From: Acanthococcus lagerstroemiae
Taxonomy: Eukaryota; Arthropoda; Insecta; Hemiptera; Eriococcidae
Direction of reading: 5' to 3'
DNA: 64,000 nt
Assembly (NCBI GenBank): GCA_031841125.1
Contig: CM063114.1
Span: forward strand, 34,741,574-34,805,573
The notes below the pieces were generated by a model that did no database searches, had not been told where the DNA came from, and saw only the letters and a list, made by a program, of their open reading frames with translations. Positions 37,590-47,666 of the stretch are shown one piece after another (position 1 is the first letter of the stretch; every line of letters begins with the position of its first letter). The translations under genes were made by a program, and so were the position numbers.

Positions 37590-37840
37590 TTTTAGGAAGG
37601 AAAAAAAAAAAAGTCTCTTCTGTTCCGATTCTCGTGCTGTCCCCGAATTAATAATTACGCTCGATAACGATGTGTTTGAGAGGACGAAGACATATCCTAC
37701 ATACGGATCAACAGCCAGATTGTTAGTAACACGTTGATTGACTTTGGTTAGGTTTGAAAGGAATCAGATTTCTGAGTATTTTGAATCGATCGAGGATAGA
37801 AGTTGATTGAGAACAAATAATTTTTCAGATCACAAATACG

Positions 37841-37846
37841 AATAAA
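37841..37846 (+). terminator. AATAAA polyadenylation signal candidate of GTPBP1
   Basis: The first canonical hexamer downstream of the GTPBP1 stop codon, about 250 bp into the 3' flank. Confidence 0.5.
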
Positions 37847-40800
37847 AGTAATGTTCAACCGTCGATTAATCGAGTTAAACCGCGTTTTCGGTAAATGACG
37901 AACGAATTTTTACGTCTTAGTACTCGCACTTCGCTTCTTCGAAAATTAGAGATGTGGAAAAATAAGGAATGAACATCTCATTTTGATAGGTCGCGAGTAC
38001 TGCCTCGGTAGATTAACAATATGAAGTTCTCATTCCCATCTTATTTTTTCTTCTTATTCTTGCTTTCTTTCTTTATGCGTTCTGAACAAAAATACCGCTT
38101 TTACAAAAAAAAAAAATCGCTCTTTTCATACGACGGATTTCGTTTCATAAGAGCTAAATTCGCAAAATACAGGTATAATCGAATATCATTCATCCCTATC
38201 AACTCGCTTTGCTTTTGGAATTACAACGGGCGAACTCATACTTGACAAAAAATTGATGTTTTTCTCGTTAGTTTACAGTTAGATTGACAAATTTTGAACT
38301 AGTTTGGCATAACGAATCATTCGAAAATGTACTATATGAGCATATAAATGATGATAAATGACGGTTGAAAGATTTTAAAAACACCTACAGCTGTAGTCAT
38401 AGTCTACCTTCTTTTTATTCCCGGAAACTACAGAAAACTGGATCACTTACTACTCGTGCAACAGCATCGATACTCGTTGAGAAACTTCTCTGTCCTTTAT
38501 CAGGCTTATTATGTCGAAGGAAACTAATTTGTAAAACGGAAAATTTCTCTGCAAATTGAATCCTTATAAACGGAATTAGCTCGGTAGAGGCAATGATGTA
38601 ATCAAATGTCTGCCTATAAACTAGTCAGTTGTAGTAGGTAGTCTCGTGGCGTCTACTTTTCTCTCTCTCTTTCTGTCATAAGCTTATACACTCTCAACTT
38701 CGTTGCTGCGTTAGAAAAAAATCTGAAATGTGAGAAGCATCGAGCGAGACGTACCGAAGAAATTTCTGATCCGAAGAGCGCGATTTTCTCTCCCGGTTTT
38801 TGTTACTGTATGTGTGTAATGTTATGTGTATTCGTACTTGCGCGCTTACATGTATTCTGTCGTTCTAAAATGTACGGATTTTTCACGTTGTTTCTGGTCG
38901 TTTTTAAATTCAACCGCCTTGCGGTACAAATCAAACCGTTTTCAAATGTTGCAGGGATTGAATTGTACGTTCGCACTAACAACTTCTCATTTCGAAAACC
39001 GCGCGACGATTATTCTGCGATGCAGTTGATATGTGTTAATGATAAAGACGGATGCGAAAGAACGAACGAAGGACTAAGCAAGTGTGGAAAAAAAGCTATT
39101 ATAAGTTAAGAACACGGGTAAACGAAGAGATACCGCGCCAATATCCGTCCGAATCTTTAATCCCAGGATTTTTATAACCAGAAGGTTGGTTCACTTCGAA
39201 CGCAACTCGTATGCCGAAGGCGCTAAATACGCGGAAAGAGAAAAAAGCAAATTATCCTCGAGCTTTCGTATTAATCCAACTTGAGCGACATCGATGAGGT
39301 TCCTGCTTGTGCCGAAGTGGAATTAACCCTGTTAGTCGTAAAAACCTCACTTCAGTCCTATAATTTGGGTTTCGGCGAAAGAGTGCGTTTTTCTCGTGTC
39401 GCGTTATTTTCAACTTGTAGCGTGTTACCCACTGCCCTTCGCTGTCATTAAGGCGCATTAAAATTGTGAGAAAAATGCTGATCTACTCGGATTCCGCAGG
39501 CCTCGTGGCGCGCACGGATAACAAAATGAAAGTGTGATCAAGGAAATACTTAGTTGCAATATTAAAGTATAAGAATCATTAGTAAAGTGTTATGAAAAGT
39601 GAAACACCCAACTAAAACGGATAGAAACTGAACATTGGTGAAGAATATTCACAATTCGTATCATTCAATCATCACTCTTTCGTTGGTTATAAAACTGTCC
39701 ACTAAATGTCGCCCACTTCGTTGCGGAAGCCTGAACAAAGACGTGGTCCACAGATAGAAAATTTGTACATTTTTCGTCCGTTCCACTTATGAGTAGCGCT
39801 TCTCCAGTCTCCCAACTACTCTCTTCAAAGCGTTATAAACCTACCTAACGGCTGTCACGTATAATTCTGAGTAAAATATTGGTCAAAACGAGTAGAAAAT
39901 AACAATCGCAAGCATTAGGAGTACCTACCCATATATTATTCACTATTAGGTCGAGGCCGGAAGCAGAATACGCATTTTATGAGTATCTGGCATCAATGAT
40001 AATAACATAAATAAGTGATATTTACTTACGTTCATGCTCGTTTTTCAACACAACTCGATCGTATTTGTTACTTTAACTCGGGAACAAAGACGCGGGGGCG
40101 GATTTTTATGACAGAATTCGTAGCGACTGCGAACTTAGGTCTGTTTTCTCATATATACGTGCAATCTCTTATAATTTCAACGACTTACACTTTCTCCAGG
40201 TAAAACAGATGTGGGTAACGGTAGAAGCGGTACTTCCGGAAGTACGTTCCATTCAGGATTCGAACACTTCAACATGTACTGGTTAACACCACTAGATGTC
40301 GACGTGTATTAAAGGGGATCGAATTGTAGAACAGATTGTCACCATATTTTCCGACAAGTGGCATTCGATAATCGACGACCATCAACGATTGTAAACTCCG
40401 CATAAAATAAAATTCTAGCAGTTTGTTGCTGAGTGTGTGTTATTGATTACACCGCTAGAGTTGCATCCCACGAACTAACACTCCTCGAAGATGTTTTCTA
40501 TCAAAATAAGACGGGACATTTTTCATTACAGACCGTCGTTATATCCTTGGCGATGCGCGCGTACGTTGTGCGTGGAAAAAAGCAAAGACATACGCGTGAG
40601 AATCTTTACTCGCGTCAACAGCCGGTACAAAAGGGTGCACTCCCACTCTGGACAACTGGAGGCCGAGAAGCATCGCGTCGCCAGCCTTCGTAATCACCTA
40701 CAATAATATTACATAGCAGACTGACCAGTCAGTGGCAACATCGTCCATCGTCCTCGTATTTCTGGATTAAAAAAAAAAAAGTGATTGCAGATTGCTGCAA

Positions 40801-40941
40801 GTTACGAACATTGTAAACTGAATCTTTAAATTTGGCGACAGGCAGATGACAACGAATGCATACATGCGATTATTGCACGCAGTCAACGTATATACTACGT
40901 CCATATTAACTTGAGGGAGAGATGACGCGTTATATTTCTTT
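37847..40941. other. intergenic region between GTPBP1 and the mTERF-family gene
   Basis: About 3.1 kb with no gene I can support. Two exon-like pieces were seen on the plus strand. One at 38956-39027, after a GTTGCAG acceptor, reads LNCTFALTTSHF...LRCS, faintly like the end of a Beat-type immunoglobulin domain. The other is an open frame at 40491-40706 ending in a Lys/Glu/His-rich segment. Neither connects to other exons. No repeats or RNA genes were recognised. Confidence 0.4.
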
Positions 40942-43900
40942 TCATTCCGTCAACAGAGCGCAACTTTCCTTCGCAACAGTTACGTCCGCGATTTCTTGAT
41001 GACGGTATTTTTGCCAGAGCGCAGAATTCGAGAAATTATGCTCCTTCTCTATATAATAGAGCGTTAATGGTAAATAAAACCGTTTACTAATCGATATTTC
41101 TTCGTCCGATTTGCGTATGGAGACCTCTCCCGTGTGTATCTGAATTATTTTCCTTTCGACGGTATCCCTGGAAAACGAACAGGCCAAATTACAAACAATC
41201 GACGCGCCCATAAATTAGGTCGTCATTACAGTGCGAATGGGGCAAGTTATTTAGGTATACGCAGCATAGGTTACAAATAGGTATAATCATAATAATACAG
41301 TACACAACTACACGTCATTGAAAACACCATAATAAAAGGGCGTAGAATTATTGTTTCACTGGGTCCCTTCCCAAAGTCATCGTAAAATAACCTCATTCAA
41401 TTTGATAAGGCAGCGGGCTAAATACTCAGTACGTACTACGAGCAGGTTTGTCAACACTACAGCGTAGTTTTCCTCCGATCAACAGCATCGTAATATCGTC
41501 AGTCATTCCCAAACTCACCATACTTGCAGGCAGTCGTACATAAAATGCAGTACGTAACGACTGGTGTAGTAAAGCCCGGTGTACACGATCACTTATATGT
41601 ATTGAAGAAAAGTGGCAATAGAATTGAAGGCGTGTGTGTGTAAGTTACCAATTAATTGAGCTCATGTCAATCAAAATTCCAACGAAATGGAATTTTAATG
41701 AGAAGTTGTCAATAATTGTATTATAATCAATATAATTGGTCGTGCACACAGAGCTTAAAACTGGAGCAGTAAATTACGATAGCGCAACGAGAATAGGTAC
41801 GCGAATGTCAAGGATGCATCTTACGCACAGGTGGCACCTACTTCGGGTACAGTAGAATTTGAATGCTCCTGAAAATGTCATCGTTATCGAAGCCTAGTTC
41901 GCGTAAATATTCCAAATTTTCTTTAACCGTTGATACAGGAATAAACTTCACAAACGGATGTTTCGTCAACTGTGATTTAACTCGATCGATTGGTTGGCGC
42001 AATTCTGAACTCACGTACCAAAATATATCGTCACTTGACTTGACTCGATCGAAGCCATCTGTAATGTGCCTGGTGAAATCGAATTCACAGATGTTAAAAA
42101 GTAAAACAGCAGGAAAAAAAAAAAAAAAACTACTGGCGGTACTATAGAATCGATCAACGTTCGATACTTCTCTGTTTCATGAAATGGTTAATCAGGTTCG
42201 CATTCATCTATCCGTTACAACTCATCGTATTACGCGTAATATACGGGTAACATCGTCGAGCTTTTCATAATTGCACCTAGCAATGGTGTAATGAGACGCC
42301 CTGCCGGAGTAGAAGAAGAATGACCGACAAGTAACTTACTTCAAAAATACGTTGGTAGATCCGATCAAAATGCTCAGGTTGTAGCATCGCAAATTGAAAT
42401 GGTCGAGAATTTGTAATCGTTCTTGTGCGATTCGACTGCGGGCTATAAGTTCGGGCAGACGCGGGTGATTTTTAAAAACGCTAAGGAATTTCGAATTGAG
42501 GCAGCCAACCAGACGGTATTCGAAATCGACATGATTTATTGAAAATACTGACGGGTTCCTCAATAATTGCGAAAAGTCAATGTTGTATTCCTGCAACGTT
42601 GAAGATAAATTATGACTAGTTGAAGTCATAACACACGTTGTAGTTAGACTCGACTTTCGTTTCGTAATCGTGCTTGCATATAAGGACGGCTGTGTTATCG
42701 CAACTGCAACTTCCGACGGATTTCACGTTTTGAATCCTCCTCCCTCAATCTAGAATCACGCGTGTTCAACTGGAAGAGTAACTACTCATCGTTCTCAACA
42801 CTGTTCTCCGAAATCAATTTACTACGTTGTTGACAACATTCAATCTTCGAAACGAAAGTCGCACGAGTATGGTTCGTAAAACATTCATCTCTAACAGCGA
42901 ATGCTACTACGATAATTATAGATCATAGCTCTGACAGGCTTCACCTTCGCGATGTTGTAAATCTTTTGGAACTTGTCTGGAAGTATGTTCAATAGTTCGG
43001 GATACTTCGGAGCCAATTCCGCGATATTAATGCCTTCGGTGCCTTTCAGTAGCGATAGAACGTTATCTGGATCAGCGTTCAGCAAGTACTTATTCTTCTT
43101 AAACTACGCAAAGAAAATGCGAACGGTAAGCCGAGAGATACGCACGTGCAGCGAATGGAACCCCGAAGCCACTAGGTAAATACAAAAAATCGTATAATGA
43201 AGACAACAGAATTTGCTAATTGTTATTTTACTTGATCCCCGTCGAACTTGAATATCCTCTTCATGATGTCTACGTTTCGCACGAAATTTCGAACACTCGG
43301 ACTAAATTTTATCGTGACATTTATTCTCAGCGGAGTTGGTCGCATAACATGAGGTACTTCTCGGCGTAAGTGGAGTTCGTAAACTTGTTTATAGATCGCT
43401 TGTACAGTATCGCACTCATCCGCTGGAATATTAAATTCCGACTCGGGCAAGTCCGCGACTTGCAAGATGTTAGAAAGAATATCGTGGTCATTTGGCAGTA
43501 TTTCATATGCTTTCAACAACGGTATTCGGATTTTTAAAAACTGACTAAGGCTGAAACGTATAAGCATCATTCAAAGTAATACGTAAACATATTCCTTCAA
43601 ACTGCTCGAGTGAAATGTGTGTGTGATCTCGTGCTCACTTTAAAATAACGGGACCAATCTTATTTTCGCAGCAACCGCATTCTCGGCATATTTGCAATCT
43701 ATTTTTTAGAACTAAATGGGGTAAAGATAATAAGTGGATGTAGTCATTGATATAAGCCTTCGACAACCCAGAATCCTAAAAACAAAAAAAGTGATACACG
43801 AATCGATTGTCCAGTTGTGAAAACCCAAGATTAACAAAATGAACCTGGAAATACTATTTCCCATTCGACCTACCAGAAGTAATCTTATATTCTTTTCTAT

Positions 43901-44110
43901 TTCATTCGATGTTACCGGCTGACTTAATTTGTATCTATAAATATTGTTCTTCAGTTCTTGTTTTGTTATTTCTATTGGACAGAGCATACACACATACGAG
44001 CATTACTTTAAACGTACTTGATTATGGAGGACTGACTGTTTAAAAATCAGAGGAATAATGTGATATATCGAACATAAATTAATTAAAATAATAATGAACG
44101 ATGTTTTACC
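40942..44110 (-). CDS. mTERF-family mitochondrial transcription factor (5' end unresolved)
   Basis: Probably a mitochondrial nucleic-acid-binding protein built of mTERF helical repeats, of the mTTF/mTERF5 type. Exons in gene order: 43971-43874, 43775-43639, 43550-43232, 43103-42945, 42590-42340, 42069-41842, 41167-40942 (stop). All joins are GT-AG and keep phase, giving about 470 residues. Repeat-like segments include LLLDSGLSKAYINDYIHLL, ILPNDHDILSNILQ, LLRNPSVFSINH, LTKHPFVKFIPVSTVKENL and EYLRELGFDNDDIFRSIQIL. An upstream exon ending at 44110 is likely (donor TTAG|GTAAAA, right phase), but the frame that fits the join has a stop just upstream. The most protein-like frame there instead ends in TAG at the junction. 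A sequence error or a further exon could explain this. Assignment to mTERF is by repeat wording, not a full alignment. Confidence 0.65.
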
Positions 44111-44536
44111 TAACAGAGCTGCCGCAGGAGCGTATTTCGACCGTTCTCTTCTACGATGAACATTCCAGGCTGAAGCTCCGCCAACTTGATAACTGTCTCT
44201 TCAATAGACAGTTCTGATTAGAGAGGTCGAATACGAATTTCCGGTTCAAAAAACACATGATACCGGTAGCTTTACGCTAAATATGTTGATACTAGGTACA
44301 ACTACGAAATCAAATTCATCACACTAATGAAATAATGGATGCTAGCAGAAGGAAACCAAAGAAGGAAAAGGAAACTAACCAACATTTTTTGTAAACAAAA
44401 GTTGTATTCGTTCAAACCAAAGATGTTTATACTACTATCAACTACACTAGATACCTAACTTCAGCCAGCTAGTAGTAAGGTATAAACCCTTCTCAGTTCT
44501 CACCCATTCCGCGTTTTAGCATCCAATCTGCTAGCA

Positions 44537-44708
44537 TCGGACTTCCCAGACCGATGGCGCGCTAGCATCGGGCCTTCCTCCCTTTCCGCACTTCAGGAAA
44601 TAGTGCCATAGAATTCTTATCAACGTTAGGATACACTGTACGTAAACAATGCCTAGCATCTCATGTAATCCTAACGTTGATAAGGTTCTGTTGAATCTTG
44701 GGAAGTCC
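44537..44708. mobile_element. fold-back element F1 (GGACTTCCCA ends)
   Basis: Starts GGACTTCCCAGACC and ends TTGGGAAGTCC. An inner perfect pair, CTTATCAACGTTAGGAT and ATCCTAACGTTGATAAG, makes most of the element self-complementary. It abuts and truncates the left end of element E2. Its left 105 bp recur inverted at 46146-46243. Confidence 0.7.
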
Positions 44709-44710
44709 GC

Positions 44711-44872
44711 ATAAACACGAGTATACTGGACCGCCATTTTGATTTCTACTTCTACTCCACCCGTTGATGCCAAATTGACTATGCGGCACGCTGTGCATAG
44801 TCGGATTCAACATCCACGGGCGGAGTGGAAATCAAAATGGCGGTCCAGTATACTCGTGTTTATAGTGCTCTA
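44711..44872. mobile_element. TAGAGC fold-back element E2, left end lost
   Basis: Family member with the right terminus AGTGCTCTA. The left terminus is missing about 9 bp where element F1 abuts. The arms share CGAGTATACTGGACCGCCAT and its complement, almost identical to E6. The core GCATAGTCGGATTCAACATC is present. Confidence 0.8.
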
Positions 44873-45192
44873 GCATCACCAGTATAGAAAATCGGCTCCA
44901 ATGCATTTTAAATGGGAAATTGGTCATTTTTAAGTCGCGCTTATTATATTTTGTCTAGGTAAAACAATCTGAAAATTGGACAGACCATGCATTCGTATCT
45001 TAGGAGCAGGAAAATATAAAAAAAACAATATGCTACACTGCAATTTCGTTTTTTGTTTTTTTTTAATTTGAACGCCGGCACCTCTACGCGAAATTCACCA
45101 TGTATTTTAAATGGGAAAAATGACTATACCGGTGACTGGCGAACGCTTATGCAACATTCGCACAAAATTTGGATACGCTTATTTATTATTTA

Positions 45193-45850
45193 TTTGTATT
45201 CGCATCAGGCTAGTGAACTAGGAGCGCTAATGTTTTCCTCCTTTCAGTGACATTGTACACTAGAAAATTCATCATAAGAAATTTTCGTTTTAAACTACTT
45301 TGAACCAGGGATGGCAAACGAAACAAAACGAAATAACGAAACAATGATATAACGATTGATTTTTGTCTAAAATATTGAAACGAAATAACAAAACGAAAAA
45401 AAAACCGTTTCGTTTGCCATCCCTAGTTTTTTGATTTGTGATTTTTAGGATCGGCTACCAGTAGCCGAGCCTATTGCACCCACTTTCTAGGGTCGGGTAC
45501 TAGTAGCCGAGCCTACTGTAATCGAAATTTCATTTCTTTTCCCGGGTGAGTTGAGTTAGGGTGAGTCAAGTAAATAGCAGGGATGGCAAACAAACGGAAC
45601 AAAATAACGAAATTACGAAATAACGATTGATTTTTGTCAAAAATATCGAAACAAAATAACAAAACGAAAAAAAAAACGGTTTCGTTTGCCATCCTTGCTT
45701 TGAACTTATACTTTTCTTGTACTTGTGATAATAAGTAAAAAAAACTTATTAGGACAAGTTGCTAAAAGTTCGTTTTAGAGGATGTAGAAAGAATTTTATT
45801 ACCATGAGCTCTTATGGCTATTCTTAATGATCCCCTTTTCAGCCATGTCC
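45193..45850. repeat. dispersed repeat interrupted by a hAT-type MITE
   Basis: 45199-45305 plus 45698-45850 align with the uninterrupted 62179-62450 (shared: GAACTAGGAGCGCTAATG, CACTAGAAAATTCATCATAA, TTGTACTTGTGATAATAAGT, ACCATGAGCTCTTA). The interruption is exactly the element at 45306-45697. Function unknown; no conserved open frame. Confidence 0.85.
45306..45697. mobile_element. hAT-type MITE, 392 bp, 8-bp target duplication
   Basis: Terminal inverted repeats CAGGGATGGCAAACGAAAC and the complement of CAAGGATGGCAAACGAAAC. The 8-bp duplication CTTTGAAC lies at 45298-45305 and 45698-45705. Both the CAGGG ends and the 8-bp duplication are hAT features. Internally it is a dimer: two fold-back halves around a GGCTAC(C/T)AGTAGCCGAGCC palindrome segment. 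The paralogous site at 62299-62306 has a single CTTTGAAC and no insertion. No coding capacity. Confidence 0.9.
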
Positions 45851-46145
45851 CTACTTTCACCACCTGCAGCGCACCATTCGGCGCCTGTCGCGAATAAATA
45901 TAAACGTCTTTGGATTGTACCAATTACCAAAGGCTCGAAGATAATCAGTCGTCATCTAGACTTCGCGTATGCGCAGAACTCCTCGTTGGATATTCGTGCT
46001 CCGATCTTTGCTCCGATATGTTTCACCGTTTTATTTCCACGCGTAGCTTGGTCAAAGTGTGGTATTCGAAGCTGAATCCAAGATTCACCGAACCTTTCAC
46101 GTTAGGATATAACATGCTATGCTAGAGCTTATGTTTACGACTGGT

Positions 46146-46243
46146 ATCTAACGTGATAAGAATTCTATGGCACTATTTCCTGAAGTGCGGAAAGGGAGGA
46201 AGGCCCGATGCTAGCGCGCCATCGGTCTGGGAAGTCCGAATAG
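46146..46243. repeat. inverted copy of the F1 left arm
   Basis: Nearly identical to the reverse complement of 44537-44640, including GCGCTAGCATCGGGCC and CACTTCAGGAAATAGTGCC. The two copies bracket 1.6 kb that holds E2 and the 392-bp hAT-type MITE. Confidence 0.8.
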
Positions 46244-46343
46244 TCAAAGCATGGAAATCGCATAGTTGCATCGCGTAACTAGGGCGTTTGCCGCGCGCAG
46301 CGCTGTAAGCAGCACCCTACTGCAAACCCATGCCTTCCCATGC

Positions 46344-46516
46344 TAGAGCTCTATAGTTTCACCTGGGTATACTAAGCCGCCATTTTGGTTCATACTGCGC
46401 CCGTGGATGCCGAATCTGACTATGCGGAGCGTAACACGTAGTCAATTCGGCATCGACGGGCGCAGTATGAACCAAAATGGTGGCTTAGTATACTCAGGTG
46501 AAATTATAGAGCTCTA
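46344..46516. mobile_element. TAGAGC fold-back element E3 (173 bp), 7-bp target duplication
   Basis: Ends TAGAGCTCTATAG and its complement, flanked by CCCATGC on both sides (46337-46343, 46517-46523). The arms include CTGGGTATACTAAGCCGCCA and pair over about 60 bp around the family core. GCCGCCATTTTG in the left arm, CAAAATGGTGGC in the right. Confidence 0.9.
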
Positions 46517-46608
46517 CCCATGCTAAACCCATGCAATCTCTTCACAAGGTTCATATATTACAAAGGTTACCTCGATGTGAACGCAACCCGCTACACATCA
46601 CGTGGCAC

Positions 46609-46781
46609 TAGGGCTCTATAGTTTCACTTGGGTATACTAATCTACCATTTTGGTTCATACTGCGCCCGTCGATGCCGAATTGACTATGCGGTACGCTCCG
46701 CATAGTCGGATTTGGCATCCACGGGCGCAGTAGGAACCAAAATGGCGGCTTAGTATACCCAGGTGAAACTATAGAGCCCTA
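46609..46781. mobile_element. TAGGGC fold-back element E4 (173 bp), 7-bp target duplication
   Basis: Ends TAGGGCTCTATAG and its complement, flanked by GTGGCAC at 46602-46608 and 46782-46788. Core CGATGCCGAATTGACTATGC...GCATAGTCGGATTTGGCATC. The right arm holds AAAATGGCGGC; the left has a mutated ACCATTTTG. A third GTGGCAC follows E5 at 47148-47154. Confidence 0.9.
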
Positions 46782-46795
46782 GTGGCACTAACCAC

Positions 46796-47147
46796 TAAGG
46801 ATACTATAGTTACACACGGGTATAATGAGCCGCCATTTTGATTCACACCGCGCCTGTGAATGTCGAATCTGGTCGAATCCGACAACGCGAAGCGTACCGC
46901 GTAGTCAATTCCGCATCGACGGGCGCGAATCAAAATGGCGGCCCATTATACTAGAGCACTATAAACACGAGTATACTGGACCGCCATTTTGATTTCTACT
47001 CCACCCGTTGATGCCGAATTGACTACGCGGCACGCTGTGCATAGTCGGATTCAACATCCACGGGTGGAGTAGAAACCAAAATGGCGGCCCAGTATACTCG
47101 TGTTTATAGTGCTCTAATTATACCTGTGTATAACTATAGTATCCCTA
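46796..47147. mobile_element. fold-back element E5 carrying nested element E6
   Basis: Left arm TAAGGATACTATAGTTACAC and right arm ending CTATAGTATCCCTA pair. The right arm is interrupted by E6 plus one duplicated ATTATAC. Without E6, E5 would be about 180 bp, the family length. GTGGCAC follows it, but the matching left flank is TAACCAC, so its own duplication is eroded or shared with E4. Confidence 0.8.
46952..47116. mobile_element. TAGAGC fold-back element E6 (165 bp) nested in E5
   Basis: Ends TAGAGCACTATAAAC and its complement, flanked by ATTATAC on both sides (46945-46951, 47117-47123). The arms are close to E2 and pair almost perfectly. The nesting shows that E6 moved after E5 was already in place. 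Confidence 0.9.
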
Positions 47148-47154
47148 GTGGCAC

Positions 47155-47666
47155 GGAAGTCTAACACAGGTAACACAGGCGCCTATGGACGAAAACCGTT
47201 CTTTTGCGTTTTTATAGGAAAACACTCATTTATATATGAAAAATTTATAAGAGTGAAAGTTGTAGCCCTCGTCCCGCCCTTGTTATTTCCTTTCCAATGA
47301 GTATAGTTGCAATTTTTTGGTTGAGTTTACGAAAAATGTTAACCCTTAGCGATCGAGGTAACCTTTGTAATTATGAACCTTGACCTCTTCATTATTGTTT
47401 GCTTACAATTTATGGTGCGCATACCTGAGTTCCCGTGGAGCCGTGTTTTCATGTTATCACTTATCAGTAAACAAACGGGTTCAAAAAATATTCAAGTTGT
47501 AAGTTTGTTTTGCGGGAAGAGAAAAAGCTTCATAAGTTAGTATTTATGTTGGTTTTGTTTTAGTAAAACTATCATCATCCTGGAGTATTAATCAACCGCG
47601 TAACCATTACCGGTCTGTAGAATTATTTGCAAATTGATTACGTTATTGAAAGTGTATTGAACAAGC
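47155..47666. other. upstream region of the asparaginyl-tRNA synthetase gene
   Basis: About 500 bp between the fold-back cluster and the AsnRS start codon. It must include the 5' UTR and core promoter. I see no strong TATA box and no further repeat. The nearest YY1-like sites are in the E5/E6 arms just upstream. Confidence 0.4.

Noticed and set aside
40491..40706. Plus-strand open frame ending in a Lys/Glu/His-rich stretch
   Set aside because: It overlaps a different open frame of similar length, has no identifiable partners and no recognised domain. It is kept only as a mention in the intergenic entry.
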